Positions 35,020 to 44,195 of a DNA stretch of 58,969 nucleotides are shown here, in pieces (the stretch's first letter is position 1; each line of letters starts with the position of its first letter). This stretch comes from Stenotrophomonas maltophilia R551-3 (GTDB lineage Bacteria > Pseudomonadota > Gammaproteobacteria > Xanthomonadales > Xanthomonadaceae), in the NCBI RefSeq assembly GCF_000020665.1, contig NC_011071.1, positions 4,515,001 to 4,573,969 on the forward strand, given 5' to 3'. The notes beneath the pieces are model-generated. The model ran no database searches and was not told where the DNA came from. It saw only the letters and a list, made by a program, of their open reading frames with translations. The position numbers were made by a program, and so were the translations under genes.

Positions 35020-36576
35020 TCAGGTCTCGTCGGTGTCGCCGTCGCTGCCTTCGTCCTCGCCCGCCGCATCACTCTCGGCCAGATCGCCCAGCAGCGACTG
35101 CGCCTGTTCGGATGCCAGCGACTCCACGCCACGCAGGCGCCGTTCGATCGTACGCGTCTTGCGGCTGGCCTCGCCGATGCTGCGACCAACCGTGGTGATC
35201 TGCTTCTCGGCCTTTTCCAGGATGCCGGCGAACTTGCCGAACTCGCTCTTCACCGCACCCAGCAGGCTCCACACCTCGCTGGAACGCTGCTCGATGGCCA
35301 GCGTGCGGAAGCCCATCTGCAGACTGTTGAGCAGGGCGGTGACCGTGGTTGGCCCGGCCACCACCACGCGGTGCTCGCGCTGAAGCAGATCAACCAGGCC
35401 CGGGCGCCGGATCACTTCGGCATACAGGCCTTCGGTGGGCAGGAACATCACCGCGAAGTCGGTGGTGTGCGGCGGCGCGATGTACTTGTCGCAGATCGAC
35501 TTCGCCTGCACGCGTACCGCGCGCTCCAGCTGGATGCCTTGCAGGCGCACACCCTCGGCGTCGCCCTGCTCCTGCGCGTCCAGCAACCGCTCGTAGTCCT
35601 CACGCGGGAACTTGGAGTCGATCGGCAACCACACCGGCGTGTCGTCGCCGCTGCGACCTGGCAGGCGCACCGCGATATCAACCATCTCGCCGCTGTCCGG
35701 GCGCACCTTCACCGCACGTGCGTACTGCTCCTGGGTCAGCGTCTGCTCGAGAATGTTCTCCAGCTGCACTTCGCCCCAGCTGCCGCGGTTTTTGACGTTG
35801 GTCAGCACGCGCTTGAGGTCGCCGACGCCGGTGGCCAGCTGCTGCATCTCGCCGAGGCCGCGCTGCACCTGCTCCAGGCGTTCGGAGACCAGCTTGAAGG
35901 AATTGCCCAGGCGGGTTTCCAACGTCGACTGCAGCTTCTCGTCCACGGTGTGGCGCATCTGCTCCAGCTTCTGCGCATTGTCGTTCTGCAGCGCGCGCAG
36001 CTGTTCTTCCAGGGTCGTGCGCATTTCAGCGATGCGTTGCTCGTTGCGCTGGGTCAGTTCCTGCAGGCGCAGGCCCAGGCTTTCGGTCAGGCGCTGCTGC
36101 GACTGCGCACCTTCCTCGCGACCCTTGCGCGCATCGTCCACCAGGGTCTGGCGCAGCGCGCCGAGCTGGGTATCGGTGCGCCCGGTGAGTTCCTGCAGCT
36201 GCTGGCCGAAGGCATGGATGCGTGCCTCCTGCTGCTGGCCGAACACTTCCAGCTGCGCGCGCAGTTCCTGCAGGCGTTGGCCCATCAGCGCACCACTGCG
36301 CTGCTGGCTTTCAGCCGCTTCGGCACGCGCCTTGCGCGCGTCTTCGCCGAGCGCTTCGCGCAGCAGGTCCAGGCGCTGGTCGGTGCGGGTGGACAGATCG
36401 GTCAGCGCACGGGCGAAGCCATCGAGCTGTTCGCGCAGTTCACTGCGCCCGGAGCGCGCTTCCTCACGCACGGCCTGTTCCAGGCGGTCGTGCGGCGGGC
36501 GGCGCAGCAGGGCGACCAGCTGCAGGATGAGCACGGCCAATAGAAGGCCGCCAATAAGCAGATATTCGGTTTGCAT
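35020..36576 (-). CDS. rmuC: DNA recombination protein RmuC
   Basis: The 518-aa protein has an N-terminal membrane helix (about 4-23) and a long Gln/Glu/Arg-rich coiled coil (about 30-235). The RmuC nuclease-like domain follows at about 250-490, with KNRGSWGEVQLENILEQTL, VWLPIDSKFPREDYERLL, FAVMFLPTEGLYAEV, TTVTALLNSLQMGFRTLAIEQ. The family limits inversions and rearrangements; the biochemistry is not well defined. The ATG at 36576 (MQTEYLLIGG) is chosen because it places the membrane helix first. It is divergent from the GST gene. Confidence 0.93.
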   Translation of the reverse strand: MQTEYLLIGGLLLAVLILQLVALLRRPPHDRLEQAVREEARSGRSELREQLDGFARALTDLSTRTDQRLDLLREALGEDARKARAEAAESQQRSGALMGQRLQELRAQLEVFGQQQEARIHAFGQQLQELTGRTDTQLGALRQTLVDDARKGREEGAQSQQRLTESLGLRLQELTQRNEQRIAEMRTTLEEQLRALQNDNAQKLEQMRHTVDEKLQSTLETRLGNSFKLVSERLEQVQRGLGEMQQLATGVGDLKRVLTNVKNRGSWGEVQLENILEQTLTQEQYARAVKVRPDSGEMVDIAVRLPGRSGDDTPVWLPIDSKFPREDYERLLDAQEQGDAEGVRLQGIQLERAVRVQAKSICDKYIAPPHTTDFAVMFLPTEGLYAEVIRRPGLVDLLQREHRVVVAGPTTVTALLNSLQMGFRTLAIEQRSSEVWSLLGAVKSEFGKFAGILEKAEKQITTVGRSIGEASRKTRTIERRLRGVESLASEQAQSLLGDLAESDAAGEDEGSDGDTDET

Positions 36577-36621
36577 GGGGCAAGTGTAGGCTGGCCGAGT
36601 CTCAACTGCTGCGTCAGGACC

Positions 36622-37227
36622 ATGCTCACCCTGTACGGAAAGGCGACCTCGATCAACGTGCGCAAGGTGCTGTGGCTGGGCGCCGGGCTGGATCTCCCGC
36701 TCCACCACGAACCGGCGCCATCGCCGGCGCTGCTGGCCACGCTGAATCCGAACCTGCAGGTACCGGTGCTGCGCGATGGCGACTTCGTGCTTTGGGAATC
36801 CAACAGCATCTGCCGCTATCTGGCCGTGCGTAGCGGCCGCGACGACCTGCTGCCCGCCGCCCCCCAGGCCCGCGCCCGGGTGGAGCAATGGATGGACTGG
36901 CAGGCCAGCGACCTCAACAGTGCCTGGCGGCAGGTGTTCATGGCCCGTGTCCGCCAGCATCCGGATCATCCGGATGACGCCCGCGCCGAGGCCAGCCTGG
37001 TGCAGTGGAACCGGCTGATGGGCGTCCTTGATGCACAGCTGGCCACTACCGACGGCTACGTGGCGGGCAACACCTTCACTCTGGCCGACATCGTGCTCGG
37101 GCTGTCGACCCAACGCTGGCGCAGCACGCCGGGCAGCAAGCCGGTACTGGCACACGTAGATGCCTGGTTCGAGCGCCTGCGCGAACAACCCGGTTTCGCC
37201 GAGTACGTCGACAACGGTGTGGCCTGA
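36622..37227 (+). CDS. Glutathione S-transferase family protein
   Basis: The 201-aa protein has a thioredoxin-fold N-terminal domain (LTLYGKATSINVRKVLW, NPNLQVPVLRDGDFVLWESNSICRYLA) and an all-helical C-terminal domain (ending YVAGNTFTLADIVLGLSTQRW). The ESNSI stretch is the glutathione-binding site. The substrate is unknown. The ATG at 36622 follows GTCAGGAC. A half copy of the GGGGTC hairpin repeat lies just after the stop. Confidence 0.9.
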   Translation: MLTLYGKATSINVRKVLWLGAGLDLPLHHEPAPSPALLATLNPNLQVPVLRDGDFVLWESNSICRYLAVRSGRDDLLPAAPQARARVEQWMDWQASDLNSAWRQVFMARVRQHPDHPDDARAEASLVQWNRLMGVLDAQLATTDGYVAGNTFTLADIVLGLSTQRWRSTPGSKPVLAHVDAWFERLREQPGFAEYVDNGVA

Positions 37228-37231
37228 GGCA

Positions 37232-37244
37232 GGGGTCAGATCCC
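37232..37244 (+). repeat. Half copy of the GGGGTC hairpin repeat
   Basis: GGGGTCAGATCCC matches one arm of the repeat family seen at 47114-47144 and 52364-52392; the other arm is missing. It lies between the GST gene and the convergent alcohol dehydrogenase gene. Confidence 0.45.
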
Positions 37245-37266
37245 TTCGGCGCGGAAACAACCTGCC

Positions 37267-38274
37267 TTACCAGCCTTCCAGCACGATCTTGCCCTTTGCG
37301 CGATGGCTCTCCAGCAGCGCATGCGCGCGCCGCAGGTTGCCCGCGTCGATGCGGCCGAAGTGCTCGCCCAGGGTGGTCTGCAGCACACCGCCATCGATCA
37401 GCTCGGCCACCCGGTTCAACAGATCGTGCTGGCGTTGCATGTCGGCGGTGCGGTACAGCGGCCGGGTGAACATCGATTCCCAGTGCAGGGACAGTGCCTT
37501 GCGCTTGAGTGCCATCACATCCAGCTGGCCCGGATCATCGATCAGCCCCAGCTGGCCCTGCGGCGCCAGCAGTTCCACGATCTGCGCGTAGTGCTGGCCG
37601 GTATGGGTCAGGCTGGCCACGTGCAGTACCTCGCTGATGCCAAGCCGTGCCAGGCCTTCGGCCAACGGCAGGCTGTGGTCGATCACATGATGCGCGCCCA
37701 TCGCATAGACCCAATCCTGGGTATCCGGACGCGAGGCGGTGCCGATCACGGTCAGCTTGGTCAGCTTCCGCGCCAGCTGCACCAGGATCGAACCAACGCC
37801 ACCGGCAGCACCGATCACCAACAGGGCCTGCCCTTCGCCACCGCCCTCGGGAATGCGCAGGCGGTCGAACAGCAGCTCCCAGGCGGTGATCGCAGTCAGT
37901 GGCAACGCGGCGGCGGCGGCATCACCCAGACTGGCCGGCTTGCGGCCGACGCTGCGTTCGTCCACCAGCTGGTACTCGGCATTGCTGCCCGGGCGGTCGA
38001 TGACGCCGGCGTAGTAGACCGCGTCACCGGGCCGGAACAGGGTCACCTCGCTGCCCACCGCGTCGACGATGCCGACCGCGTCCCAGCCCAGCACGCGCGG
38101 GCCGTCGGTGGCCACGCCGCGGCGGACCTTGGTGTCGACCGGGTTCACCGCCACCGCGCGCACCGCCACCCGCAGGTCACGCGGGCCGGGCTGCGGCAGC
38201 TCCAGTTCGATGTCGATCAGGGCCTGGGCATCATCGATCGGCAGGCCGGCATGGGTATAGGCAATGGCGCGCAT
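37267..38274 (-). CDS. Zinc-type alcohol dehydrogenase / quinone oxidoreductase family (MDR) protein
   Basis: The 335-aa MDR protein has a GroES-like N-terminal domain (VNPVDTKVRRG, VLGWDAVGIVDAVG) and a Rossmann domain with the nucleotide motif LLVIGAAGGVGSILVQLARKL. The structural zinc cysteines are absent, as in quinone-oxidoreductase-like members, so it is probably NADPH-dependent and zinc-free. The physiological substrate is unknown. The start at 38274 (MRAIAYTHAG) is preferred over an arginine-rich upstream extension that overlaps the divergent regulator. It is divergent from the LysR gene, its likely controller. Confidence 0.88.
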   Translation of the reverse strand: MRAIAYTHAGLPIDDAQALIDIELELPQPGPRDLRVAVRAVAVNPVDTKVRRGVATDGPRVLGWDAVGIVDAVGSEVTLFRPGDAVYYAGVIDRPGSNAEYQLVDERSVGRKPASLGDAAAAALPLTAITAWELLFDRLRIPEGGGEGQALLVIGAAGGVGSILVQLARKLTKLTVIGTASRPDTQDWVYAMGAHHVIDHSLPLAEGLARLGISEVLHVASLTHTGQHYAQIVELLAPQGQLGLIDDPGQLDVMALKRKALSLHWESMFTRPLYRTADMQRQHDLLNRVAELIDGGVLQTTLGEHFGRIDAGNLRRAHALLESHRAKGKIVLEGW

Positions 38275-38365
38275 GGCAGCGGTCCAGTGGGGAAGGAGGC
38301 GACAGGTTGCGCCGCGCATGGCCCCGCAGAAAGGCGCAGAATCAGTCAGCACTTTCACTCTGGCA

Positions 38366-39337
38366 ATGAAGATGATCCGCTTCGACGACCTGCAGCTGTT
38401 CGTCCGCACCGCCGCACTGGGCAGCTTCTCGCAGGCGGCACGCGAGGCCGATCTGCTGCCTGGCCAGGTTGCTGCGGCAGTGGCACGGCTGGAGCGCGAA
38501 CTGGACCTGCGGCTGTTCGTGCGCACCACCCGCAGCCTGCGCCTGACCGGCGAGGGCGCCCTGTACCTGCCCTATGCACAGGAAGTGCTGGCTACCCTGC
38601 GTGAGGGCCAGGCGCGCGTGCAGGGCGAGGATGCCGAACTGCATGGCACCCTGCAGCTGTCGGCGCCGTCGGACTTCGGCCGCAACCTGCTGCTGCCGTG
38701 GCTGAGCGCCTTCCGCGCCGCGCACCCGCGGCTGCGCCTGCACCTGCGCCTGTCCGACGAAGTGGCCGACGTGTTCCGCGATCCGGTCGACGTGGCGATC
38801 CGCATCGGCCACTTCGACGACGCCAGCTACGTGGCGTTGCCCCTGCTGGAAGGCAACCGGCGCGTGCTGGCAGCCGCACCCGATTACCTGCAGCGGAACG
38901 GCATGCCCACGCGCCTGGAGGATCTGCGCGAGCACGATTGCCTGGTCTATCAACTCAATGGCCGCGCCTACGATCGCTGGTCGTTCGACGTGGATGGACG
39001 CCGCGTGGTGATGCCGGTGCGCGGCCCATTGGTCTGCGACGATGCCGACGTGGTGCGGCGCTGGGCGGTGGCCGGCGAAGGCATCACCTACAAATCCTGG
39101 CTGGACCTGCGCGAGGACGTGCTGGCCGGGCGCCTGCAGCTGCTGCTGGATGGTGTTGGCAGCAGCATTCCGCTGCAATTGGTGTGCCCGCACCGCAAGC
39201 AGTTCTCGCCGGCGGTACGGCAACTGCACGCGCAGCTGCGGCAGCACCTGCAACCGCTGCTGTCTGGCATGCCCAGTGGCCTCACCCGCCCCCTGTCGCC
39301 AACTGCGGCGCTGGCCGACAATGGCGGCCCCCCGTAA
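38366..39337 (+). CDS. LysR-family transcriptional regulator
   Basis: The 323-aa protein begins MKMIRFDDLQLFVRTAALGSFSQAARE with a winged helix-turn-helix at about 5-63, then a LysR substrate-binding domain (GTLQLSAPSDFGRNLLLPWL, VDVAIRIGHFDDASYVALPL). It is probably a CrgA/DsdC-like local regulator. It is divergent from the alcohol dehydrogenase gene with a 91-nt gap, the usual layout for a LysR regulator and its target. The start is ATG 38366 or 38372. Confidence 0.9.
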   Translation: MKMIRFDDLQLFVRTAALGSFSQAAREADLLPGQVAAAVARLERELDLRLFVRTTRSLRLTGEGALYLPYAQEVLATLREGQARVQGEDAELHGTLQLSAPSDFGRNLLLPWLSAFRAAHPRLRLHLRLSDEVADVFRDPVDVAIRIGHFDDASYVALPLLEGNRRVLAAAPDYLQRNGMPTRLEDLREHDCLVYQLNGRAYDRWSFDVDGRRVVMPVRGPLVCDDADVVRRWAVAGEGITYKSWLDLREDVLAGRLQLLLDGVGSSIPLQLVCPHRKQFSPAVRQLHAQLRQHLQPLLSGMPSGLTRPLSPTAALADNGGPP

Positions 39338-39352
39338 CAAGAGGACGCCGCC

Positions 39353-39982
39353 ATGCCGTGGATGGGCATCCAGGACCTGTGGACGTTTCTGGTCGCCGTG
39401 CTGGTGTTTCTCGCCCTGCCCGGCCCCGGCACCTTCACCCTGCTGACCGCCACCGGCCGTGGCGGCGTGCGTGGCGGCTACACCGCGCTGGCCGGCCTGC
39501 TGGTCGGTGACCAGATCCTGATGTGGCTTGCGCTGGCCGGCGTGGCCGCGCTGCTCAAGGCCAACCCACTGGTGTTCCACGCGGTGCAGTACCTCGGCGC
39601 GGCCTACCTGGTGTGGGTGGGCATCAGCCTGCTGCGCACGCCCAAGCATGAGGGCGGTGACGCCGGCCCGATCCGCATGCAGCCGGGTCGCTACTTCCAG
39701 CAGGCGATCCTGGTCAGCCTGCTCAACCCGAAGGCGATCCTTTTTTACATGGCCTTCCTGCCGTTGTTCATCGATCCGAAGGCGCACCAGGGCATTGCTA
39801 CCTTTGCGGCGCTGGCCGGCATCATCCTGGTGGTCAGCATCGCCTACTGCTCGATGTTGATCGGGGTCGGCAATCTGGCCCGCCGCCGGCTGATCCAGCA
39901 CCCGCGGATCAGCGATGCGCTGCGCCGCGTGGCCGGCCTGTTCCTGGTGGGGTTCGGCATCCGGCTGGGGCTGAACGGATGA
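39353..39982 (+). CDS. LysE/RhtB-family amino-acid exporter
   Basis: The 209-aa protein has six hydrophobic segments and the family motifs LALPGPGTFTLLTATGRGG and GAAYLVWVGISLLR, with LLNPKAILFYMAFLPLFI in the fourth helix. The family exports amino acids or their derivatives across the inner membrane; the substrate is unknown. It starts 15 nt after the LysR gene and overlaps the next gene by 4 nt (ATGA), so it may be co-transcribed with both. Confidence 0.9.
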   Translation: MPWMGIQDLWTFLVAVLVFLALPGPGTFTLLTATGRGGVRGGYTALAGLLVGDQILMWLALAGVAALLKANPLVFHAVQYLGAAYLVWVGISLLRTPKHEGGDAGPIRMQPGRYFQQAILVSLLNPKAILFYMAFLPLFIDPKAHQGIATFAALAGIILVVSIAYCSMLIGVGNLARRRLIQHPRISDALRRVAGLFLVGFGIRLGLNG

Positions 39983-40407
39983 AACCCTGGCCGACGGCGA
40001 TGGGCGCCCTGCTGCTTCTGGCCAACACGACCGCCCCGGCGGCCACCGCGCAGGATCATCGCTGCCTGAGCGGCGGCCGCAATGACGGTATCCATCTGGA
40101 ATGGCGTTGGCTGGATGACGGCCAGGCCGACGTTCGCTATGCCGGACAGCGCGAACGCCTGCTGCTGCGCCGGGTTTCGATGGAGACCACGGTGCTGGCC
40201 GAAGACCGTCCCTACCAGTTCGACAGCGTCTGGGAAGAGCACGTCGACGGCCGCCTCAACGGTCGCTACACGATCAGCACGCAGGGTGCGCTGGTGCTGG
40301 ATCTGCGCTACGAACGCGCCCGCGATGGCCGTCGCACCTCCTTCCACGATGACATCGAGGCCTGGCAGGAAGACGGCTGCCACTGGCCCGGCAAGGCGGC
40401 CGAATGA
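39979..40407 (+). CDS. Secreted conserved hypothetical protein
   Basis: The 142-aa protein has a Sec-type signal (MKPWPTAMGALLLLA, cleavage likely after ATA near residue 24). The small mature part carries one cysteine near each end (HRCLSGG and EDGCHWPG), probably a disulphide pair. The rest looks like beta-strand-rich sequence (GIHLEWRWLDDGQADVRY). No family is recognised. It overlaps the LysE gene by 4 nt and the following gene by 4 nt. Confidence 0.75.
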   Translation: MKPWPTAMGALLLLANTTAPAATAQDHRCLSGGRNDGIHLEWRWLDDGQADVRYAGQRERLLLRRVSMETTVLAEDRPYQFDSVWEEHVDGRLNGRYTISTQGALVLDLRYERARDGRRTSFHDDIEAWQEDGCHWPGKAAE

Positions 40408-41102
40408 ACACCATGGACGACGACATCCTGCTGGAGCGCAGCTGGGAATATCGGGAGGAGATGCTGTACCGGCAGTTGTTCGGCGATACCGGGCCGGGGA
40501 TCTACCCGATCGATATGGATCTGCTGCGCAACGTCTTCAAGCAGGAGCAGATCGACCCGCGCTGGCTGCATGTCGGCGTCAATGCCTGTCCTCCGCACGG
40601 TGATCGAAGGCACTGGATCTATGTCAGCTCCGGCCTGTCCAACCCCTGGGAAGGGCGGCACGAAGATGGCGATTCGGGGTTGGGCATCGAACTGATGCTT
40701 GAGACGCAGGAAGAAGCAACGTGGGCACTGACCACTTTGCGCTGGTTCACTGCGTACCACCTGCTGCTGTGCCACTCACGCATGCCCGGCAATCCCTTGG
40801 CGCCATGGGACCGGCTGAAGCTGGGAGGTCCGGTGGATCACGCAGGGAGCATGCTGCAGGCGGCCGTCTTCGTTCCGTCACTGCATTTTCCTGGCCCCCA
40901 TCAATTGCCATCGGGACGATTCGACTTCCTGCAGCTGCTGCCATTGACCCTGGACGAGCACGCGTTCGGCCGCGCCCAGGGCTTCGAAGTGCTGGTGGCC
41001 CAGTTGAAAACCCAAGGTGCGGCGCCGGTGGTCGATCCGCAGCGGGTCAGCATCGATCTGGCCCCTGCTCTCACGCTTCAAGCGCCTCCGGGCCCACCTT
41101 GA
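40404..41102 (+). CDS. Suppressor-of-fused-like domain protein (tentative)
   Basis: The 232-aa soluble protein begins MNTMDDDILLERSWEYREEMLYRQLFG. It contains RHWIYVSSGLSNPWEG, GIELMLETQEEATWALTTLRWF and LLPLTLDEHAFGRAQGFEVL. This order resembles the bacterial SUFU domain (PF05076), whose members often act as immunity-type or housekeeping partners of unknown biochemistry. The call is by motif resemblance only. It overlaps the preceding secreted protein gene by 4 nt. A 177-nt gap with no clear feature follows. Confidence 0.6.
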   Translation: MNTMDDDILLERSWEYREEMLYRQLFGDTGPGIYPIDMDLLRNVFKQEQIDPRWLHVGVNACPPHGDRRHWIYVSSGLSNPWEGRHEDGDSGLGIELMLETQEEATWALTTLRWFTAYHLLLCHSRMPGNPLAPWDRLKLGGPVDHAGSMLQAAVFVPSLHFPGPHQLPSGRFDFLQLLPLTLDEHAFGRAQGFEVLVAQLKTQGAAPVVDPQRVSIDLAPALTLQAPPGPP

Positions 41103-41279
41103 GGGATCGAATCATTTCGAATCCTGCCAGCGTTTGTGCCGATTCCGGCAGCATGCTCGGAGTACAGCCGCGTCGGTGACGCATCTGACCCACGTATGAC
41201 CCCCGTCAGTGGTAATGCTGCGCTGCGTTCGGTCACACTCGGGAACTTGTCGTTCTCAGTCACCCCTTCCGAGGCCTGC

Positions 41280-42707
41280 ATGTCCCTGTTCCGGCGCAAG
41301 TCCCTAGATTCCGTCACCGTCCACGAAGCCGGCAGGCGCCTGGTCCCGACCCTCAGCTGGCCGCACCTGATCGCGCTGGGTATCGGCGCCATCGTCGGTA
41401 CCGGCATCTACACGCTGATCGGCGTCGGCGCCAACCTGGCCGGCCCGGCGGTACTGATCTCCTTCGCCATCGCCGGCGCGGTGTGCGCCTGCGCGGCGCT
41501 GTCCTACGCCGAACTGTCGACGATGATGCCGGCTGCGGGCAGCGCCTACACCTACAGCTACAGCGCGCTGGGCGAAGTGTTCGCCTGGGTGGTGGGCTGG
41601 AGCCTGATCCTGGAGTACTCGCTGGTGGTGAGTACGGTGGCGGTCGGCTGGTCGGGTTACTTCGTCGGTTTCCTCGAATGGGTCCACACCCAGTTCGGCT
41701 GGAACGTGCAGCTGCCTGCCTGGCTGGCTGCCGGTCCGCACGTGGAAGGCGGCATGATCAACCTGCCGGCGATCGTCATCACCTGGCTGGTGGCACTGAT
41801 GCTGATGGCCGGCACCAAGGAAAGCGCCACCCTCAACGCCATCCTGGTGGTGTTCAAGCTGATCGCGCTGGCCATCTTCGTGGCCGTGGCCCTTCCCGCC
41901 TTCGACAGCAACAACCTGCAGCCGTTCATGCCCTATGGCTTTGCCAAGTCGATGGGCCCTGACGGCGTCGAGCACGGCGTGATGGCGGCGGCGGCGATCA
42001 TCTTCTTTGCCTTCTACGGCTTCGATGCGATCTCCACCGCAGCCGAGGAAACCAAGAACCCCAGCCGCGACCTGTCGATCGGCATCATCGGTTCGATGAT
42101 CGGCTGCACCATCGTCTACGTGCTGGTGGCGCTGGCGGCCGTGGGTGCGATGAGCTACGCCGTGTTCGGCCACAGCGCCGAGCCGCTGGCGCTGATCATG
42201 CGCCAGCTCGGCCACCCGACCGCAGCAATGGTGATCGGTGTGATCGCGATCATCGCCCTGCCGACCGTGCTGTTGGCCTTCCTGTACGGCCAGAGCCGCA
42301 TCTTCTTCGTGATGAGCCGCGATGGCCTGCTGCCGCGCGGCCTGTCCAAGGTCAACGCACGCACCGGCACGCCGGTAGCGACCACGCTGTTCACCGCCGT
42401 GGTGGTGTCGGCGCTGGCCGGCGTGGCGCGCCTGGACGAGATCGCCGCACTGGCCAACGCCGGCACCCTGGCCGCGTTCACTGCGGTAGGTATCTGCCTG
42501 GTGGTGCTGCGCCTGCGCGAACCGAACCGTGAGCGCAGCTTCCGCACGCCGTTGGCCTTCGTAGTCGGTCCGCTGGCCGCGCTGGGCTGCATCTACCTGT
42601 TCATCAGCCTGCCACACCGCACCCAGCTGTACTTCCTGCTGTGGAACGTGGCCGGCCTGGTGCTGTACTTCCTGTACAGCCGCCGCCACGCGTTGATCGC
42701 GAAATAA
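41280..42707 (+). CDS. APC-family cationic amino-acid permease
   Basis: The 475-aa protein has twelve or more membrane segments and matches the CAT branch of the APC superfamily: LIALGIGAIVGTGIYTLIGVGA, GPAVLISFAIAG, LSYAELSTMMPAAGSAYTYSY, FFAFYGFDAISTAAEETKNPSRDL. It imports amino acids with protons or sodium. The start at 41280 (MSLFRRKSLDSV) follows GAGG and matches family members; an in-frame upstream extension of 48 codons lacks hydrophobic character. A SMAG pair follows its stop. Confidence 0.9.
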   Translation: MSLFRRKSLDSVTVHEAGRRLVPTLSWPHLIALGIGAIVGTGIYTLIGVGANLAGPAVLISFAIAGAVCACAALSYAELSTMMPAAGSAYTYSYSALGEVFAWVVGWSLILEYSLVVSTVAVGWSGYFVGFLEWVHTQFGWNVQLPAWLAAGPHVEGGMINLPAIVITWLVALMLMAGTKESATLNAILVVFKLIALAIFVAVALPAFDSNNLQPFMPYGFAKSMGPDGVEHGVMAAAAIIFFAFYGFDAISTAAEETKNPSRDLSIGIIGSMIGCTIVYVLVALAAVGAMSYAVFGHSAEPLALIMRQLGHPTAAMVIGVIAIIALPTVLLAFLYGQSRIFFVMSRDGLLPRGLSKVNARTGTPVATTLFTAVVVSALAGVARLDEIAALANAGTLAAFTAVGICLVVLRLREPNRERSFRTPLAFVVGPLAALGCIYLFISLPHRTQLYFLLWNVAGLVLYFLYSRRHALIAK

Positions 42708-42718
42708 CCGGTTCACCG

Positions 42719-42789
42719 GTAGTGCCGGCCGCTGGCCGGCAACTCGGATCCTGTTGATACGGGCAATGCCGGCCAGCGGCCGGCACTAC
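42719..42789. repeat. SMAG/REP palindrome pair (GTAG-headed, inverted)
   Basis: A plus-oriented GTAG copy (42719-42742) and a minus-oriented copy (42766-42789) share the GCCGGCCGCTGGCCGGC core and lie between two convergent genes. Confidence 0.85.
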
Positions 42790-42799
42790 CGCAGGGCGG

Positions 42800-44047
42800 T
42801 CAACCGCCCTGCTTTGCAGCGTAATCCTGCGCCTGGCGCATCACCCGCAGCAGGTTGCCGCCCCAGATGCCGGCAATCTGCTTCTCGGTATAGCCCTTGC
42901 GCAGCAGCCACGCGGTGATCTTCGGCAGCTGGCTGACATCGGGCAGGTCACTCAGGCCACCGCCGCCGTCCCAGTCCAGGCCGATGCCCACGTGCTCGGG
43001 ACCGACCACCTTGAGGATGTGCTCGAAGTGGGCGAAGAAATCGTCCAGGCTGGCATGCCGCACCGGATGCTCGTGGTCCAGCGCCTGCTCGGCCTTCAAC
43101 AGCGCAACGCCCTGTTCGATGCCCATGCCTTCCCAGCCGCCGAGCTGCTTGCTCAGCGCTTCTTCGGCCTGCTTGCGCTCGGGCGTCTTTGCCGTGTCGA
43201 TCAGGTAGCCGCCATAGGCATTCACCTGGATCACGCCGCCGGCCTTGGCCAGCGAGCGCAACCGCGCATCATCAAGGTTGCGTGGATGGTTGTAGACCGC
43301 CTTGGCCGAACTGTGCGACAGCACGAACGGCACCGGCATCATCGCCAGCAGGTCGTCGAACACTGCATCGGACGCATGCGACTGGTCGATCACGATGCCC
43401 AGCTTCACTGCCTGCCGTACCAGATCCTTGCCGGCCGGGCTCAGGCCCTTCCACTCCGCGCCTTTGGGGTCGGTGGCCGAATCGGCGAACTCGTTGTTGG
43501 CAAAGTGCACGGTGCTGAGCAGGCGCAGGCCGGCGCGATGGTAGAAGGACAGCAGGCTGGGATCGGCCACCAGCGGGCTGGCATTTTCCATGCTGATGTA
43601 GACCACGCGCTTGCCCGCGGCCTTGATCCGCGCCGCATCATCGGCGGTCAGCGCCAGCGCGAAGCGATCGGGATTGGCCGCCAGCATCTCGCGGATCTGC
43701 AGCAGCCGCTGCAGGCCGTGGTCACGCTCGGCCAAGTGCGCGGCGGCACTGCGATCGCCCTGGTCGGTGTAGATCGCCCAGAAGCCACCATCCAGCGCAC
43801 CTTCGACCATGCGCGGGTAGTCCACCTGCGAAAGCGCGTTGCGGTCGTGGCGCTGCTCGATGTCAAAGCCGCTGCGACCGAAGTTGGCCGGTGTATCCAG
43901 GTGGCTGTCGAGAGTGACCAGGCGCTGCTGCAGTGCCTTGGCACGGGCCAGCTCCTGCGCGCTGAACTCAATGGCGTTGGCGGACAGCGGCGCGCAAAGC
44001 GCCAGGGCAAGCACTACGGACAAGCGACGCAACGAAGGCATGGGCAT
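42800..44047 (-). CDS. Membrane (renal) dipeptidase family, peptidase M19
   Basis: The protein of about 415 aa has a Sec signal (SVVLALALCAPLSANA) and the M19 fold. It has the metal-binding TLDSHLDTP near the start, then VVYISMENASPL, IDQSHASDAVFDDLL, PFVLSHSSAKAVYNHPRN and VGIGLDWDGGGG. The family hydrolyses dipeptides with two zinc ions; here it is probably periplasmic. The start is ATG 44047 or ATG 44041 (MPSLRRLSVV); the latter has better ribosome-site spacing. It is divergent from the next unit. Confidence 0.9.
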   Translation of the reverse strand: MPMPSLRRLSVVLALALCAPLSANAIEFSAQELARAKALQQRLVTLDSHLDTPANFGRSGFDIEQRHDRNALSQVDYPRMVEGALDGGFWAIYTDQGDRSAAAHLAERDHGLQRLLQIREMLAANPDRFALALTADDAARIKAAGKRVVYISMENASPLVADPSLLSFYHRAGLRLLSTVHFANNEFADSATDPKGAEWKGLSPAGKDLVRQAVKLGIVIDQSHASDAVFDDLLAMMPVPFVLSHSSAKAVYNHPRNLDDARLRSLAKAGGVIQVNAYGGYLIDTAKTPERKQAEEALSKQLGGWEGMGIEQGVALLKAEQALDHEHPVRHASLDDFFAHFEHILKVVGPEHVGIGLDWDGGGGLSDLPDVSQLPKITAWLLRKGYTEKQIAGIWGGNLLRVMRQAQDYAAKQGG

Positions 44048-44195
44048 CCACCGATGTTGGGAGACGCCGACCATAGCGCCGTGAGGGTGACCCGGGGTAG
44101 TGCCGGACGACAGCGCGCGTGCTCCATTACACTCGGTGGCAGCCGCTAACGGCACTGGCAGCCTCGCGCTGCATTGCTCCTGGAACGGAACCTTG

